A DNA stretch of 64,000 nucleotides, taken from Metellina segmentata (lineage: Eukaryota; Arthropoda; Arachnida; Araneae; Tetragnathidae). This document shows, piece after piece, positions 22,479 through 31,722 of the stretch. The stretch covers positions 60,545,573 through 60,609,572 of the forward strand of contig OX375873.1 in NCBI GenBank assembly GCA_947359465.1, given 5' to 3'. The notes beneath the pieces are model-generated. The model saw nothing but the letters and a program-made list of their open reading frames with translations, was not told the origin of the DNA and ran no database searches. The translations under genes were made by a program, and so were the position numbers. How positions within the stretch are numbered: the first letter of the stretch is position 1; the number at the start of each line of letters is the position of its first letter.

Positions 22479-23252
22479 AGGGCAACTTTTTGCTACAAAT
22501 GCAACTTTTTTTCACACGTTTTACGCTGTATGTAAAGTACTAAAACCAAAATTCTTCCTACATGGGGTGTACTATAAGTGAGTTATAACCGCAATATTAA
22601 TGCAACTTTCTGCATAAATGCAACCAAATGCAACTTTTTAAATTTTAGCTTAAAATTAATTAATATGAAATTACTATTTCATTTTTTGCCCTCTCAATCA
22701 ACTCTTCGATCACGTGTGTCTGAACGCCGAAGTATTGTGGATCAAACAAGTTCATGAAAAGAAGGTGTTTGTCCTAACAGACGAAAGTGAAATAAATCGC
22801 AAGAAGTACCTTAACACATTGGTTGGCACTCTTGATAATCCTGAGGAAACTTGCATAATCGACTGCAGAGTTTGTGGGATGAGTGTTGATCATCAATATG
22901 TTGTTCGCCTTGTAAATACTTTTTAAAATCTCTGAATATTAAACGAAAGGATTTTGCGCTTCTGCTATCCGATACAGCAGATTATATGATTGCAGCTGGC
23001 GCAGTTTTTCAATGTTAAAGAAATTACTGGCCAAGGATCGGCCATTCAACGTTCTGCATTTAATGATGTATTATAATGCTGTTGTACACCACTAAAATTG
23101 TCAATATATATTGAATTTTTTCATTTTTTATGGATAATTTATTTTACGTTTTAGTGTATCAAAAATAAATGCAACTTTATTTCCATAAATGCAACTTTAG
23201 AGAATGATAAATGCAATTTTCCCCATTTTTACTGCAACGAAAAAGTTGCCCT
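22479..23252 (+). mobile_element. Mutator-like 774-bp element nested in hAT
   Basis: Terminal inverted repeats AGGGCAACTTTTT bound the element: AGGGCAACTTTTTGCTAC on the left, and GAAAAAGTTGCCCT on the right. A perfect 10-bp target duplication AGTTATGACA lies at 22469-22478 and 23253-23262. A 9-11-bp duplication is typical of Mutator-like elements rather than hAT. Subterminal regions contain repeated AATGCAACTTT words, possibly transposase-binding sites. It carries a decayed plus-strand transposase-like frame. Confidence 0.75.
22681..23095 (+). pseudogene. Transposase-like remnant, superfamily unclear
   Basis: From about 22714 the frame reads WIKQVHEKKVFVLTDESEIN, then RRKYLNTLVGTLDN-like sequence and CIIDCRVCGMS up to a stop at 22924. 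After a frame change a FALLLSDTADYMIAAGAVFQ-like block and ...LKKLLAKDRPF follow. The layout (TDE motif, then LLSDxAxYM) is like the RNase H-like core of domesticated-looking arthropod transposase proteins of the CGGBP1/DUF659 kind. That would normally suggest hAT and conflicts with the 10-bp target duplication. The family is therefore left open. Confidence 0.5.
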
Positions 23253-23587
23253 AGTTATGACAGGATCAAGCCAAGTACCGAGTTTAAACTTTGGCTGAAG
23301 AACACTGGCAGTCACTACGTTTTTATCAGTACAAAAATGTTTAAATCTATTTTTAACACCTTGGGTTAAAGAAATATTTTGCGGTTCACAATATTTTAAG
23401 GAATTCTTTGAGTTTTGTAACGCGTTACTGTAACTAAAATTATGTAACGAATTACCTGTAAAATTACTGGTTTTTAAATGTAACGAATTACCTATAAGAT
23501 TACTGTAAAAAGTAATTATTACAAGTAACACGTTACCAACCAACCTTGCTAACTATCTTGAATGTTTTACAAAACCAATCGCATCCG

Positions 23588-23598
23588 TTTGTTTACAG
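23588..23598 (+). promoter_or_regulatory. Splice acceptor before sulfakinin exon
   Basis: GTTTGTTTACAG at 23587-23598 follows a pyrimidine-rich stretch and precedes the coding exon by 33 bp. Its strength suggests that the transcript has an upstream noncoding exon. The hAT right end at 23548 lies close to where the branch point would be. Confidence 0.5.
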
Positions 23599-23631
23599 AT
23601 TTTTCACTTCTTTGATTGACAGAAGAGAACC

Positions 23632-23979
23632 ATGCTGCAAGGTGCTAGACAAGCCATTTTCATTGCAGCGGTACTCTACCTTTCTCTGCAGCCCAGTTCT
23701 ACGGCGCAAATCATCGACTCAATCTGGAAAAGAAACTTCCCTCTGGATACACGTCCCCTCTTGGATTCCGGCCTACGAGGGGTTTTCCGGAAGATCGATC
23801 CCAAACTCGACGACTCCAGAGAGTTTCCAGTTCGGGATGCGGGCATGGCTGATTTCGAGCTGGACGACGTGGTCAAGAGGCAAGATGATGATTACGGCCA
23901 CATGAGATTCGGGCGATCCGATGCTTTTGTGATGGTGGACAGAGACCATTTTTCCAAGAAAATGAACGGTTACTCTTGA
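23632..23979 (+). CDS. SK: Sulfakinin neuropeptide precursor
   Basis: A 115-residue preprohormone. Residues 1-26 form a signal peptide with hydrophobic core AIFIAAVLYLSL and a likely cut after STAQ. A propeptide follows, with a dibasic KR at 33-34. The active peptide QDDDYGHMRF (84-93) is bounded by KR (82-83) and by G94-R95, so it should be cut out, amidated on Phe, and can form N-terminal pyroglutamate. Tyr88 follows three Asp residues, the usual context for tyrosine sulfation. Sulfakinins are the arthropod counterparts of cholecystokinin/gastrin and signal through CCK-like receptors in satiety and gut control (family knowledge). Tick precursors carry two sulfakinins; here only one YGHMRFG copy is present, followed by a 20-residue tail (SDAFVMVDRDHF...) with no second peptide. 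The ATG chosen is the first one giving a signal peptide; the exon follows an acceptor at 23598. A poly(A) signal is at 24082. Confidence 0.9.
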   Translation: MLQGARQAIFIAAVLYLSLQPSSTAQIIDSIWKRNFPLDTRPLLDSGLRGVFRKIDPKLDDSREFPVRDAGMADFELDDVVKRQDDDYGHMRFGRSDAFVMVDRDHFSKKMNGYS

Positions 23980-24081
23980 AAGTGTGGAATCGTAACTGCT
24001 GTTTCTTAGACGCGCACAGTTTGATTTTACTCTGAAAAGTTGTATCTTTGTCATGTTTATCCTTATCAAACCTTCACCTTC

Positions 24082-24087
24082 AATAAA
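24082..24087 (+). terminator. Poly(A) signal, sulfakinin gene
   Basis: AATAAA lies 103 bp after the sulfakinin stop codon and is followed by a TTTTTGTTTGTTC-like GT/T-rich stretch, as expected for 3' end formation. Confidence 0.6.
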
Positions 24088-24175
24088 AATATGAAGTTTT
24101 AATTTTTGTTTGTTCAATTTTTCATAAAAGTATTTATTTTTGAATTTTTCAGGATCTACCTAGATTTATAGGTTG

Positions 24176-24420
24176 GTTGGCTGAGGTTTTTATGGCTCAA
24201 ACGTAAGATTTTTCTATGTTGTGCCAGACACAAGACATGCAATATCAAGTAGTAGACCAACACACATAGTGAAAGTTTTACTAACACAAAAGAGACAAAT
24301 ACACCCAGGCGAGGGTTATAGACAAAAATGCATAGTAAAAGTTTTACTGGCGAACAGAGAAATACATCCAGGTAAGAGTAATATAGGAATTGCTTGTTTT
24401 CTCGTGTTCTTCTGGACACG
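24176..24420 (-). mobile_element. LINE 3'-end fragment
   Basis: On the minus strand it ends in CTTGTGTCTGGCACAA...CATAAAAACCTCAGCCAACCAACC, the same 3' end as the LINE at 44620-46260. A duplicated segment of about 60 bp (AAAGTTTTACT...CACCCAGG on the plus strand) occurs twice inside it. No RT sequence remains. Confidence 0.5.
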
Positions 24421-24478
24421 AATATCTACGAAATCAATTATACCAAGTTGGCTAGTCAAGCTCCAACATACCCTCTAT

Positions 24479-24682
24479 GTGGCTATTAAGACATTTATGT
24501 TATACAGTGTAACATGTATGATACTTATGTCTGTAGTGGCTATTAAGACATTTATGTTATACAGTATAACATGTATGACACTTATGTCTGTAGTGGCTAT
24601 TAAGACATTTATGTTATACAGTATAAACATGTATGACACTTATGTCTGCAGTGGCTATTAAGACATTTATGTCTTAATGGCC
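24479..24682 (+). repeat. 57-bp tandem repeat, ~3.5 units
   Basis: Units start with GTGGCTATTAAGACATTTAT and end with ATGACACTTATGTCTGTA, at about 24479, 24536, 24593 and 24651. Because 57 is a multiple of three, a plus-strand frame (24221-24661) repeats a 19-residue hydrophobic block. There is no other sign that this is translated. Confidence 0.85.
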
Positions 24683-25261
24683 AATTCAACTATAAAGTGT
24701 ATTGCTCTTTTAAGAGGAATGCACTTCTATTGTTGCATTAAATAATACTGAGCTGATATGCTGCATATTTTATTTCTGTTTCTAGACTATTGGGCAGTCA
24801 GTGACTTATAATATAAATGCTGAGGTTGACGTAAGATAAAAAAAAATATCATTAACTACTTTTCAAAATGCAACTGAAAATGTTATGAAATATCTGATAA
24901 CTTTTAATTCTCTGAGTTAATCTCTATTTTTATTTGCTCTTGTACGACGCCTATTTAATGTATCATTTTTTTTGTGTAAATTTGTACATGAGTAAATGCT
25001 AGGAGGCACTTGATACGCTATGTACAAGAAATACAAGCTTATTGTAAAGGACATGTCTAGACGATTTTGAACAAAAATTCTTCATTATATGGATGCGTCT
25101 TGTTTCCAATTCTATAAGATCACGGATGCTAAAGTGAGAGTTTTGAGTGAAAATGGATGAGAAGTTTACAGTGTAAACAAACAAACCAGATTGTTTGTTT
25201 GCGAAGATTTAGATTTTATAAGTTGCTTCTGCTGTTCAAATGCTCTCACATGAGACATTTT
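24683..25261. other. No gene seen
   Basis: AT-rich sequence with no recognised repeat or exon. Confidence 0.4.
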
Positions 25262-25510
25262 GGGTTTACCTTAACATGTAGTTTATCACAATTTTGGCAA
25301 CGTTTAGAGTATAATCTAATGTTGACAAATTAACTATCATTTAACAATATGGAATTCATTCACTGTAATTTTTCTTGGCGAATTGCTGAAATCGTTTTCG
25401 AGAAACAAATCAAATGACGTCATAATCAGAATATGAATCGCCGTAGAAACATTACCATCCCCTATATTAACATAGTTTGACAGAAAAGATCTCTCGCATG
25501 TCAAGTTATG
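25262..25510 (+). repeat. Dispersed repeat B, copy 4
   Basis: GGTTTACCTTAACATGTAGT, TTTATCACAATTTTGGCAAC, a TTAACTATCATTTAACAATA block, GGAATTCATTC and GCTGAAATCGTTTTCGAGAA follow in the same order as in the 15.8-kb copy. Confidence 0.6.
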
Positions 25511-25839
25511 AAGTCAATAGCGTTTCCAAGTATTTATAAAAAATTTATTAACATAAATATGCCATAAAAATATAAATAATTCAATGTATCCAGGTTTTTT
25601 TTCAAAACTGGTGGAAATGTAAATTCGTTAATTTGTAAAGGTGGCTCTAATAATGTGCCCCACTGTACTTGTTGCATTTTGAATCTTAACAATGAAGATA
25701 AAATAACCCAAAGTAATACTATGTACTAAATTCAAAACTCTTAGTTTAAAAAATGAATTACTTTGATGGAACTAATGCAGAAGTAGAATATACATGTTAA
25801 ATTTGTGGAATTTAGTGATGGCTATTTGCAGTAATAACT

Positions 25840-26155
25840 GGAAATAAATTATTAACAGATTCTGAATCCCCTGAGCCATTCCAAGTACTTTTACTTATTA
25901 AACAAAATAGCCGGCAGGATATTTTCCAGAACGTGTGGACAGCAATTCGAGTTTTGCTAACTATACCTATCACTGTGAGTAAAGGTGAACGAAGTTTTAG
26001 TGAATTAAAACGCATTTACGTACGACTATGTGCCAGGAAAGGCTTTCGGATCTTGCAATTATATCCATTGAAAACGATATTGCACAAATTATAAATTATT
26101 CGGACCTAATACAGAAATTTACCAGTACTGCATTGAGAAAAGTGGCCATATAGTA
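25840..26155 (+). pseudogene. hAT transposase C-terminal remnant (ZMYM/52K-like)
   Basis: The plus strand reads NVWTAIRVLLTIPITVSKGE and RSFSELKRI near 25925-26008. After a frameshift it continues with a QERLSDLAIISIENDIAQII block and a YSDLIQKFTSTALRKVAI end at about 26150. This is the C-terminal dimerisation region of the hAT group in which LRILLTIPVTVASGERSFSK-type sequence is typical. The shift at about 26010 and stops upstream make it a pseudogene. Flanking terminal repeats were not found. Confidence 0.75.
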
Positions 26156-26620
26156 AGTTGAATTTTTTATGTATAATTTAGATCTGATGCTTAATAAAAA
26201 TCTACTTATCACATAAAGGTGGTTTAAAAAAACACTTAAAATAATTCCCACTTATAAACAAAATGTAGCCTATATATCGCTTAATTGATCTGTTAACCGA
26301 CTGCATAGAAGATGCTCTGAAATTCATGGTGTGTGGGCGTAACTAAGAGATCTAGCACCACCTAGAAAATATTAAGGTCGTCACTGCTTTTTACCACTGA
26401 CGTTTGCTTATCGATGTTTATATGTTCATTATTACTAAATTGAAATAAGGTATGAAATGTAAAAAACGACATTGCCATTAGTAGATAAAAGCAATTACTA
26501 AAGTTTAGTGCAGATGTGTGCTGTGTGAACACGGTCCTGTTAGTATAAAATAAATTAGAGTTGTATTTAAAATTCAAGCGTTAACAATTGACGTTTCCCA
26601 AACACAGAACTTTATCATTT
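26156..26620. other. No gene seen
   Basis: AT-rich; only short chance ORFs. Confidence 0.4.
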
Positions 26621-26624
26621 CCTT

Positions 26625-27250
26625 TTACTTCAAATACAAATACAAATATAAATATTGACTACCAGCAACAGGCTCAAGCCCAACAAGGCTGGTTCTATGT
26701 TTAGGAATTCCTCAATTCCCACTGACTATCCAATTGTATCTTAAATTCGTACACTCCCTTTGAATTAACTATATTTTCGGGCAACGCGTTCCATTTGTCT
26801 ATTGCCCTATTAAAGTAGTAGTTTTTCCTTAAATCCAGATTAAAATGGGTCTTATTCAATTTATACCCATGGCCCCTTGTTCTGTTATTCCTATTGAAAT
26901 TTAAGCCCTCTGTGTCCCCTTGTTTTACCAACTTAAAAAGCTGAATCAAATCTCCCCTCCTTCTTCTTCTTTCCAGTGTATACATGTTTAGCTTTCTTAA
27001 ACGTTCATTATAGTCGAGATTTGCTATCTCCTTTATTATTTTTGTAGCTCTGTGCTGAACCCTTTCAATTAATTCTATATCCTTTCTCATATATGGAGCC
27101 CAGAATTGTACAGCATATTCTAGATGTGGTCTTACTAAGCCCTTATATAACGGCAAGATTATATTCTTATCCCTTGAAGTTACAGTCTTTTTAATGTACC
27201 CCAATAACCTATTAGCCTTTTTACCCGCAGCTGAACATTGGTAAAAAAAA
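26625..27250 (-). mobile_element. LINE (CR1/L2-type), 5'-truncated
   Basis: A minus-strand frame ending at 26701 encodes the C-terminal end of a non-LTR retrotransposon polyprotein: NRLLGYIKKTV, LPLYKGLVRPHLEYAVQFWA, LIERVQHRATK and a final DKWNALPENIV region. This is the thumb and C-terminal section downstream of the reverse transcriptase active site, as in CR1/L2/Rex-like elements. The catalytic FADD region is absent, so the copy is 5'-truncated near 27250. After the stop codon the 3' end holds a GTTGGGCTTGAGCCTG segment and a terminal TATTTGTATTTGTATTTG simple repeat at about 26628-26655. About 170 codons are free of stops, so it may be fairly young. Confidence 0.85.
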
Positions 27251-27624
27251 TAGTATACAAAAAGGTACAGGTTATTGATGATTGCCAATTAAAAATGTTT
27301 TAAGTTGAGTCTAACCAAAGTACCTCAACTCCATCATGGGATAAAAGAATGAACTTAAGAAAGAAAATTCGGCACATAAAAGGTGAATACATTTAAATCG
27401 TTGTCTCTAAATATACAAAAAGAACTGATAGGGTGGAACAAGGACTGAAAAAATAATCTGTCCGCGACAACTCCCGATCGCATCTGACAAGGAGCCAAGG
27501 AGAAACCTTACATTTTAAAGGCAGAAAGATGTTCACGGGCTTAGCTGTCGTTGGCAAAAGCATAATCCCGTTAAGGACTGTTTACGTCACTACTATATGC
27601 GATCGACGACAATTTTCTGCTGTA
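27251..27624. other. Gene-poor gap before ORF 27686
   Basis: Less AT-rich towards its right end (27460-27620). It could hold promoter or intron sequence of the following gene. TTTTCTGCTGTAG at 27612-27624 would serve as a splice acceptor. Confidence 0.35.
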
Positions 27625-27685
27625 GTGGATTTACTTTCAATCCCATCCATGGCATCCGCATTGCGTTATCGATTCTGAATTAGCA

Positions 27686-28354
27686 ATGCTCCGCCATAGA
27701 TTAGTAAGGCAGAGCGCTGTGAACGTCAGCTCGAGCAGTGACAGCACCATGCCGTCTCCGCAACCCATCCGACGCAGGCGTAACAGCCAGGATGCCAAAA
27801 TGTACCGTCAGCTGTCATCGGACTCCCTGGACAACCTGCTCGGACCTTTGGAACCCAGGGAGGACCGAAAGCCATCCGGGAGGAGGCACTCGGTCGCATG
27901 TGGTGCCCTCTACGTGGACATCCAGAAACCATCGTTCAAGTCTGCCTTCAACACGGCTGTCAAACGGATGTCCAGTGCGTGTTCCATCCTGAGTTCTGCA
28001 CCGTCGTCCTCCTATAACCTATCTCTCTACCAGGCTGCTCACCAACCCCCTCCTAAGAAGAAGGAGGAAGAGGTAATGCTGCCCCAGGTTTTGGGAACCT
28101 TTCGGCAGAACATACTGCCAGCACAAGTCCAGTACGCTGGTGGAAGCGACAAGAGAGCCATCAATAGAGGTGCCTTTCAAGTCAATCGACGTTTCAGTAC
28201 AGACTGTCCTCCACCGACCTATACAGAAGCTCTCAATCTCTGCAAGCATCCGCTATCCAGGCAGAAACTGAACAGGCAAGAGGAGGTTGGACGGGCAAAA
28301 GGATCTCTGGTGGAGGACGATTATGTAGCTTCAGACGAACGACTTGTGGAATGA
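27686..28354 (+). CDS. Unrecognised 222-residue protein with PPxY motif
   Basis: Clearly coding in base use: it is much more GC-rich than its surroundings and is one open frame of 222 codons. I do not recognise the family. Visible motifs are a basic phosphosite-like RRRRNS (29-34), a second one GRRHS (65-69), serine-rich stretches (15-24 and 95-109), PPPKKKEEE (121-129), and PPPTY (175-179), a WW-domain ligand of the PPxY type as in Nedd4-bound proteins. There is no signal peptide or membrane segment, and most of it looks disordered. The frame is open upstream to a TAG at 27622-27624 that also reads as a splice acceptor, so this may be the last coding exon of a longer gene, with the ATG at 27686 internal. 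It ends in SDERLVE and stop. Confidence 0.6.
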   Translation: MLRHRLVRQSAVNVSSSSDSTMPSPQPIRRRRNSQDAKMYRQLSSDSLDNLLGPLEPREDRKPSGRRHSVACGALYVDIQKPSFKSAFNTAVKRMSSACSILSSAPSSSYNLSLYQAAHQPPPKKKEEEVMLPQVLGTFRQNILPAQVQYAGGSDKRAINRGAFQVNRRFSTDCPPPTYTEALNLCKHPLSRQKLNRQEEVGRAKGSLVEDDYVASDERLVE

Positions 28355-29597
28355 TCAGTGCGTCTCACCAAATAGAAAATCTAAATAACGCATTTGTAAT
28401 GTGATTGCAAAGAGGACTTCACCCAATAATCGCATGTTCAGTATAAGACTTGGAGCAAATATGAATGGCACTGTATAGTAAGTAAACTACACTGATCTCT
28501 TGGAGTGTGAATTGGAATTATTTTACCTTCCAAATTACATGAATTCCAATACATACAACAGTGATATTTTCCGTGTTCTTATGTTCATGATGTGTCTTTA
28601 CTCTTGTGAATACCGTTTTTGAGAAAGAGTGATAAATTAAATACACACAAGATAGAGACAAATTTATTGTTTAGAATGAGGATTAAAATGTTCCTCAAAC
28701 TTCACTTTAGACATCTTGTGTTACTAGTACTGATAAATGAATCAATCGAGTTACGGTAACACTAATTTGATTTAATAACATTGACTTAATTATTACCTTT
28801 CTGAAAATCGATTCACTACTATGAAAACATTTCTTCACTAATTTAAACAAGAATAAAATAATAACAAGAGTAAGTCACTCATCACCGATGTTATTTAAGT
28901 TTTACTTATACAATATTTTTTGTTTGAGTTTATTGTGATAAAAATATTTCATTGTGTCATAATATGAACGAATCATGACAACATTTTTATGGTATAACAA
29001 ATTATGACTCTAATAATTATAATAAAGCAAGAATAATTCATTTTAACACGTAGATTTTAATATGGTTTTAATCTGTAAACTCTGTACACGTAATGATATT
29101 AATCAATCGAAGGACATGAATCTTGTGATAAAGATGAAGGCATTAAAATAACGTTAGTTACTTCTAGAAATAGATAAGTTTTACTTCAGCAAACACACGT
29201 AACCATAAAAATACAAAAATTTTAGTTTCAGCTATTCAAACTCATTTAGCTTTTAAAAATTAGATTTCCTCATGATATAAACTTTGTAAAGATAATTATT
29301 ATACTACTTATGCAATATGCAACGTTTTCTAAAACTGGTTTTTATAAAAAAAATGTATTAAAAAAACATTTTCACTAAACAAAATAATTTTGTATAATTT
29401 TTAATAGATAGGTTTACTTTATTTAATTCATGATGTATGCACATTCTGCATATATTCGAAAACGAAAATTGGACTTGGATTTTTCTAAAGAAACGTGTTT
29501 GTATGTAACTTTCTTTGACCAAAAGAAGGTTTTTTTTGTGGCTGAAAATACAATAGTACAATTATTTAATATTCCTTGTTTAAAATCCCTCAAGATT
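28355..29597. other. AT-rich, possible 3'UTR then nothing seen
   Basis: The first few hundred bases may be 3' untranslated sequence of the preceding ORF. An AATAAA-type signal occurs at about 28852, but none is close. The rest has no recognised element. Confidence 0.35.
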
Positions 29598-29658
29598 CAT
29601 CCTGAACCGTCGCCAATAACCCGTATTGTTTCTCCTAGCGCGACGTAAATTCAACTAC
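29598..29658 (+). mobile_element. SINE-A 3' tail, diverged
   Basis: ATCCTGAACCGTCGCCAATA, GTTTCTCCTAGCGCGACGT and the end CAACTACCTA. Short 5'-truncated copy. Confidence 0.65.
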
Positions 29659-30696
29659 CTATTTGAAATCAATAAACCTTGACCCTTTCCAAATTCTTCA
29701 ACAAGATAAATATCTTCCATACACGACAAAGAAAAAAGAATAAAGTTGTGGTTAAATTTAAAAATTTAACCATTACAACATATGTTGTGATTTGTATTGT
29801 GATACAAAAGCGTAAACAATCGATATAATTGATATAATTACACAAAATAAACAATTGAACACATGACATAAATCATCTTTGTTTATACACAATGCAAAGA
29901 AGCTATATTAACAAAGATATATAAAAGTAATTATGATTGAACTAGACGCGAGTATAAATTCATCTCTATCCCGTTTTCTATTACGATCTATCAACGTTTT
30001 ACTTTTGTTATAGATATTTCAACTAATTTTACTAGAATGAAGTATTCAATAAGATTTATGATTAATATTTTATTCATAAAAAAGTATATCTGTTATAGAT
30101 TTATTTAACTTGAATCTAGAATTTTCATTTAAGCTAAACATTTTTAACCACACACAAATGACATTCAAAATACGGGATCTACTAAATGCAATCTTTCACA
30201 TTTTTATAAATACACGAGGATTACCCCAATTCTTTAACAACACATTTAAAATGTATAATGAAAATAATGTTCTTAATTCTGAAATGTGTTTAATTTGAGT
30301 TAATAAAGAAATGTATTGCGTCCATACACTATCACTGTCAAGTTCATCCTAAAATTAAATCGAAATTTTACATAGCTCTTTACCACAGTCAAAATATTAA
30401 GAAAGGTAATGGTTTTGAACACAAAATTATGCTCTTCGCGTTTATCTATCGTCCTATTTTTGTTCATTAACTAGTATGATTGTTCAAGTACATTTGTGTA
30501 AAAACAAGGTTTGCAATGCAGGAATTTAACTATTAGATTTGCACAGAATTAACACATCTTAATGGTATTAGTTTACAAGATGGTTTTAGAATTTAAATAG
30601 GGTAAGGTTGAGAAGCAAGTATGAACCCAAATTTTTTCCCAAGTTCACGTTGAACTATTTACTACTTTGTCCCAGTAATTTGTAATCGGATTTTAA
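29659..30696. other. No gene seen
   Basis: Very AT-rich, with short ORFs only (for example 30110-30298). No repeat family recognised. Confidence 0.4.
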
Positions 30697-30770
30697 CCTT
30701 CGGAGGTTGATCCCGGACCGTCGTCAATAGCCCGTTGTGTAGCCCCAGTACGACGTTAATTAAAATACCA
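30697..30770 (+). mobile_element. SINE-A 3' tail
   Basis: TTCGGAGGTTGATCCCGGAC, CGTCGTCAATAGCCCGTTGT, then CAGTACGACGTTAATTAAAA. 5'-truncated. Confidence 0.75.
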
Positions 30771-30939
30771 CACAGCAATTTTTAAAAACTTCATATTTTT
30801 ACCACACACTCCTGAACTTTTTACTAATATGTTTACTCTTATATCTGTTCAACTTTACTATTGACATAATTTTAAAAAATACATTACAAAGTCACAATTG
30901 ATACATTACGAGACACACGAACTGTTTTTTTGTTTGCCG

Positions 30940-31242
30940 TGGGGCTCCGGTGTTCCAGTTGGAAGAGTAACAGATTAACAACCGAGGGTTGTGAGTTCGA
31001 AACACGGTCAAACCAAAGACCGTAGTGTACGGGGAGTGTGTGCACGTCAAATCTTCTGTCGTTGCCACTAATGTCCTCACACTGGTGTGGAAGTTAGAAG
31101 AGTAGGCTGCTCACTCAGGTGTTGATGTCATCATCTGATCGTGGTTCAAAATTACGAGGCGTTGTCCTCGGATCTCTTCGGGATTGATCCCGGACGGTCG
31201 ACAATAGTTGTGTTGCTCCAGTGTGACGTTAATTAACTACCT
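30940..31242 (+). mobile_element. SINE-A, near full length
   Basis: Plus-strand copy that best shows the family layout. A tRNA-like head has an A-box-like CCAGTTGGAAGAGTAAC near 30955 and a B-box-like GAGTTCGAAACACG near 30993. A unique body includes CTCAGGTGTTGATGTCATCA and GTGGTTCAAAATTACGAGGC. The conserved end GATTGATCCCGGAC...CGACGTTAATTAA is followed by CTACCTACC. The total is about 300 bp. An RNA polymerase III transcript mobilised by a LINE is the expected biology. Confidence 0.8.
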
Positions 31243-31544
31243 ACCTTGTTTGGGCAATATGATAGTATCGTGAGTGAGGCAAGAACACGAAATTTTATGC
31301 ATGCCTTACTTAGTTATGCACAATTCCAGCGGTGAAGTATTTCTAATAGTAAGCATAATCCTTAAGACGTTTCTAGTAGGTGGCAGTCCCATCACTAATC
31401 AGATATGTCTTATGGCTCACACAAATGGACACATTTTCCCACGCACTTGCCCAATTTTATCTGGCGATGATTAAACCTATAATAATCAGAAAAACTATGA
31501 TACACATAATTTTTAATGCAATAACTATTTTTATTTGTTCACAA

Positions 31545-31680
31545 TAGGGGGCTCCGCCCCCTGCTCACTATCTCTCGTCTACCCCCTTCAACTACGCAAT
31601 CATACTTAGTTCGCTTTGCGAACTATACTTTTCAACAATGAGGGGTGGGGGATTGCTTCACAATCCATCCCCATATGGAT
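31545..31680 (-). mobile_element. Helitron-1 3'-end fragment
   Basis: On the minus strand it ends with GGGGGCGGAGCCCCCTA, a perfect GC hairpin next to the end, preceded by AGTGAGCAGG and a TTCGCAAAGCGAAC fold-back. This matches the 3' end of the copies at 12889 and 55945. The final CTAG appears as CTAT. The 5' part is missing. Confidence 0.55.
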
Positions 31681-31722
31681 CGCTGCTGGATTGATCCCGA
31701 ACCTCTAGTACGACATTAATTG
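31681..31722 (+). mobile_element. SINE-A tail fragment
   Basis: GGATTGATCCCGAACCTCTA, then GTACGACATTAATTGAAG. The middle of the tail (GTCGTCAATAGCCCG) is deleted. Confidence 0.5.

Larger units (their letters stand above)
21825..23548 (-). mobile_element. hAT transposon, 1.72 kb, beside sulfakinin exon
   Basis: The left end is CAGGGTTGGGTCGTTACTTG. The right end, reverse-complemented, is CAAGGTTGGTTGGTAACGTG. Both are the GGTTGG...GTTACTTGTAAC type of hAT terminus, and both subterminal regions are rich in GTAACG words. The flanks CCAACTAC (21817-21824) and CTAACTAT (23549-23556) agree at 6 of 8 positions, as for an aged 8-bp hAT duplication. Transposase remnants are on the minus strand at 22106-22345. 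A separate 774-bp element is inserted inside. The right edge lies 84 bp before the sulfakinin ATG and 50 bp before the inferred splice acceptor. Confidence 0.8.

Noticed and set aside
23546..23905. 119-codon ORF overlapping the sulfakinin exon
   Set aside because: A shadow frame of the sulfakinin coding sequence. It starts at the hAT edge and lacks a signal peptide or peptide motif.
24221..24661. 146-codon ORF with 19-residue repeats
   Set aside because: It spans a LINE 3' end (antisense) and the 57-bp tandem array. The repeated peptide is a by-product of a unit length divisible by three.
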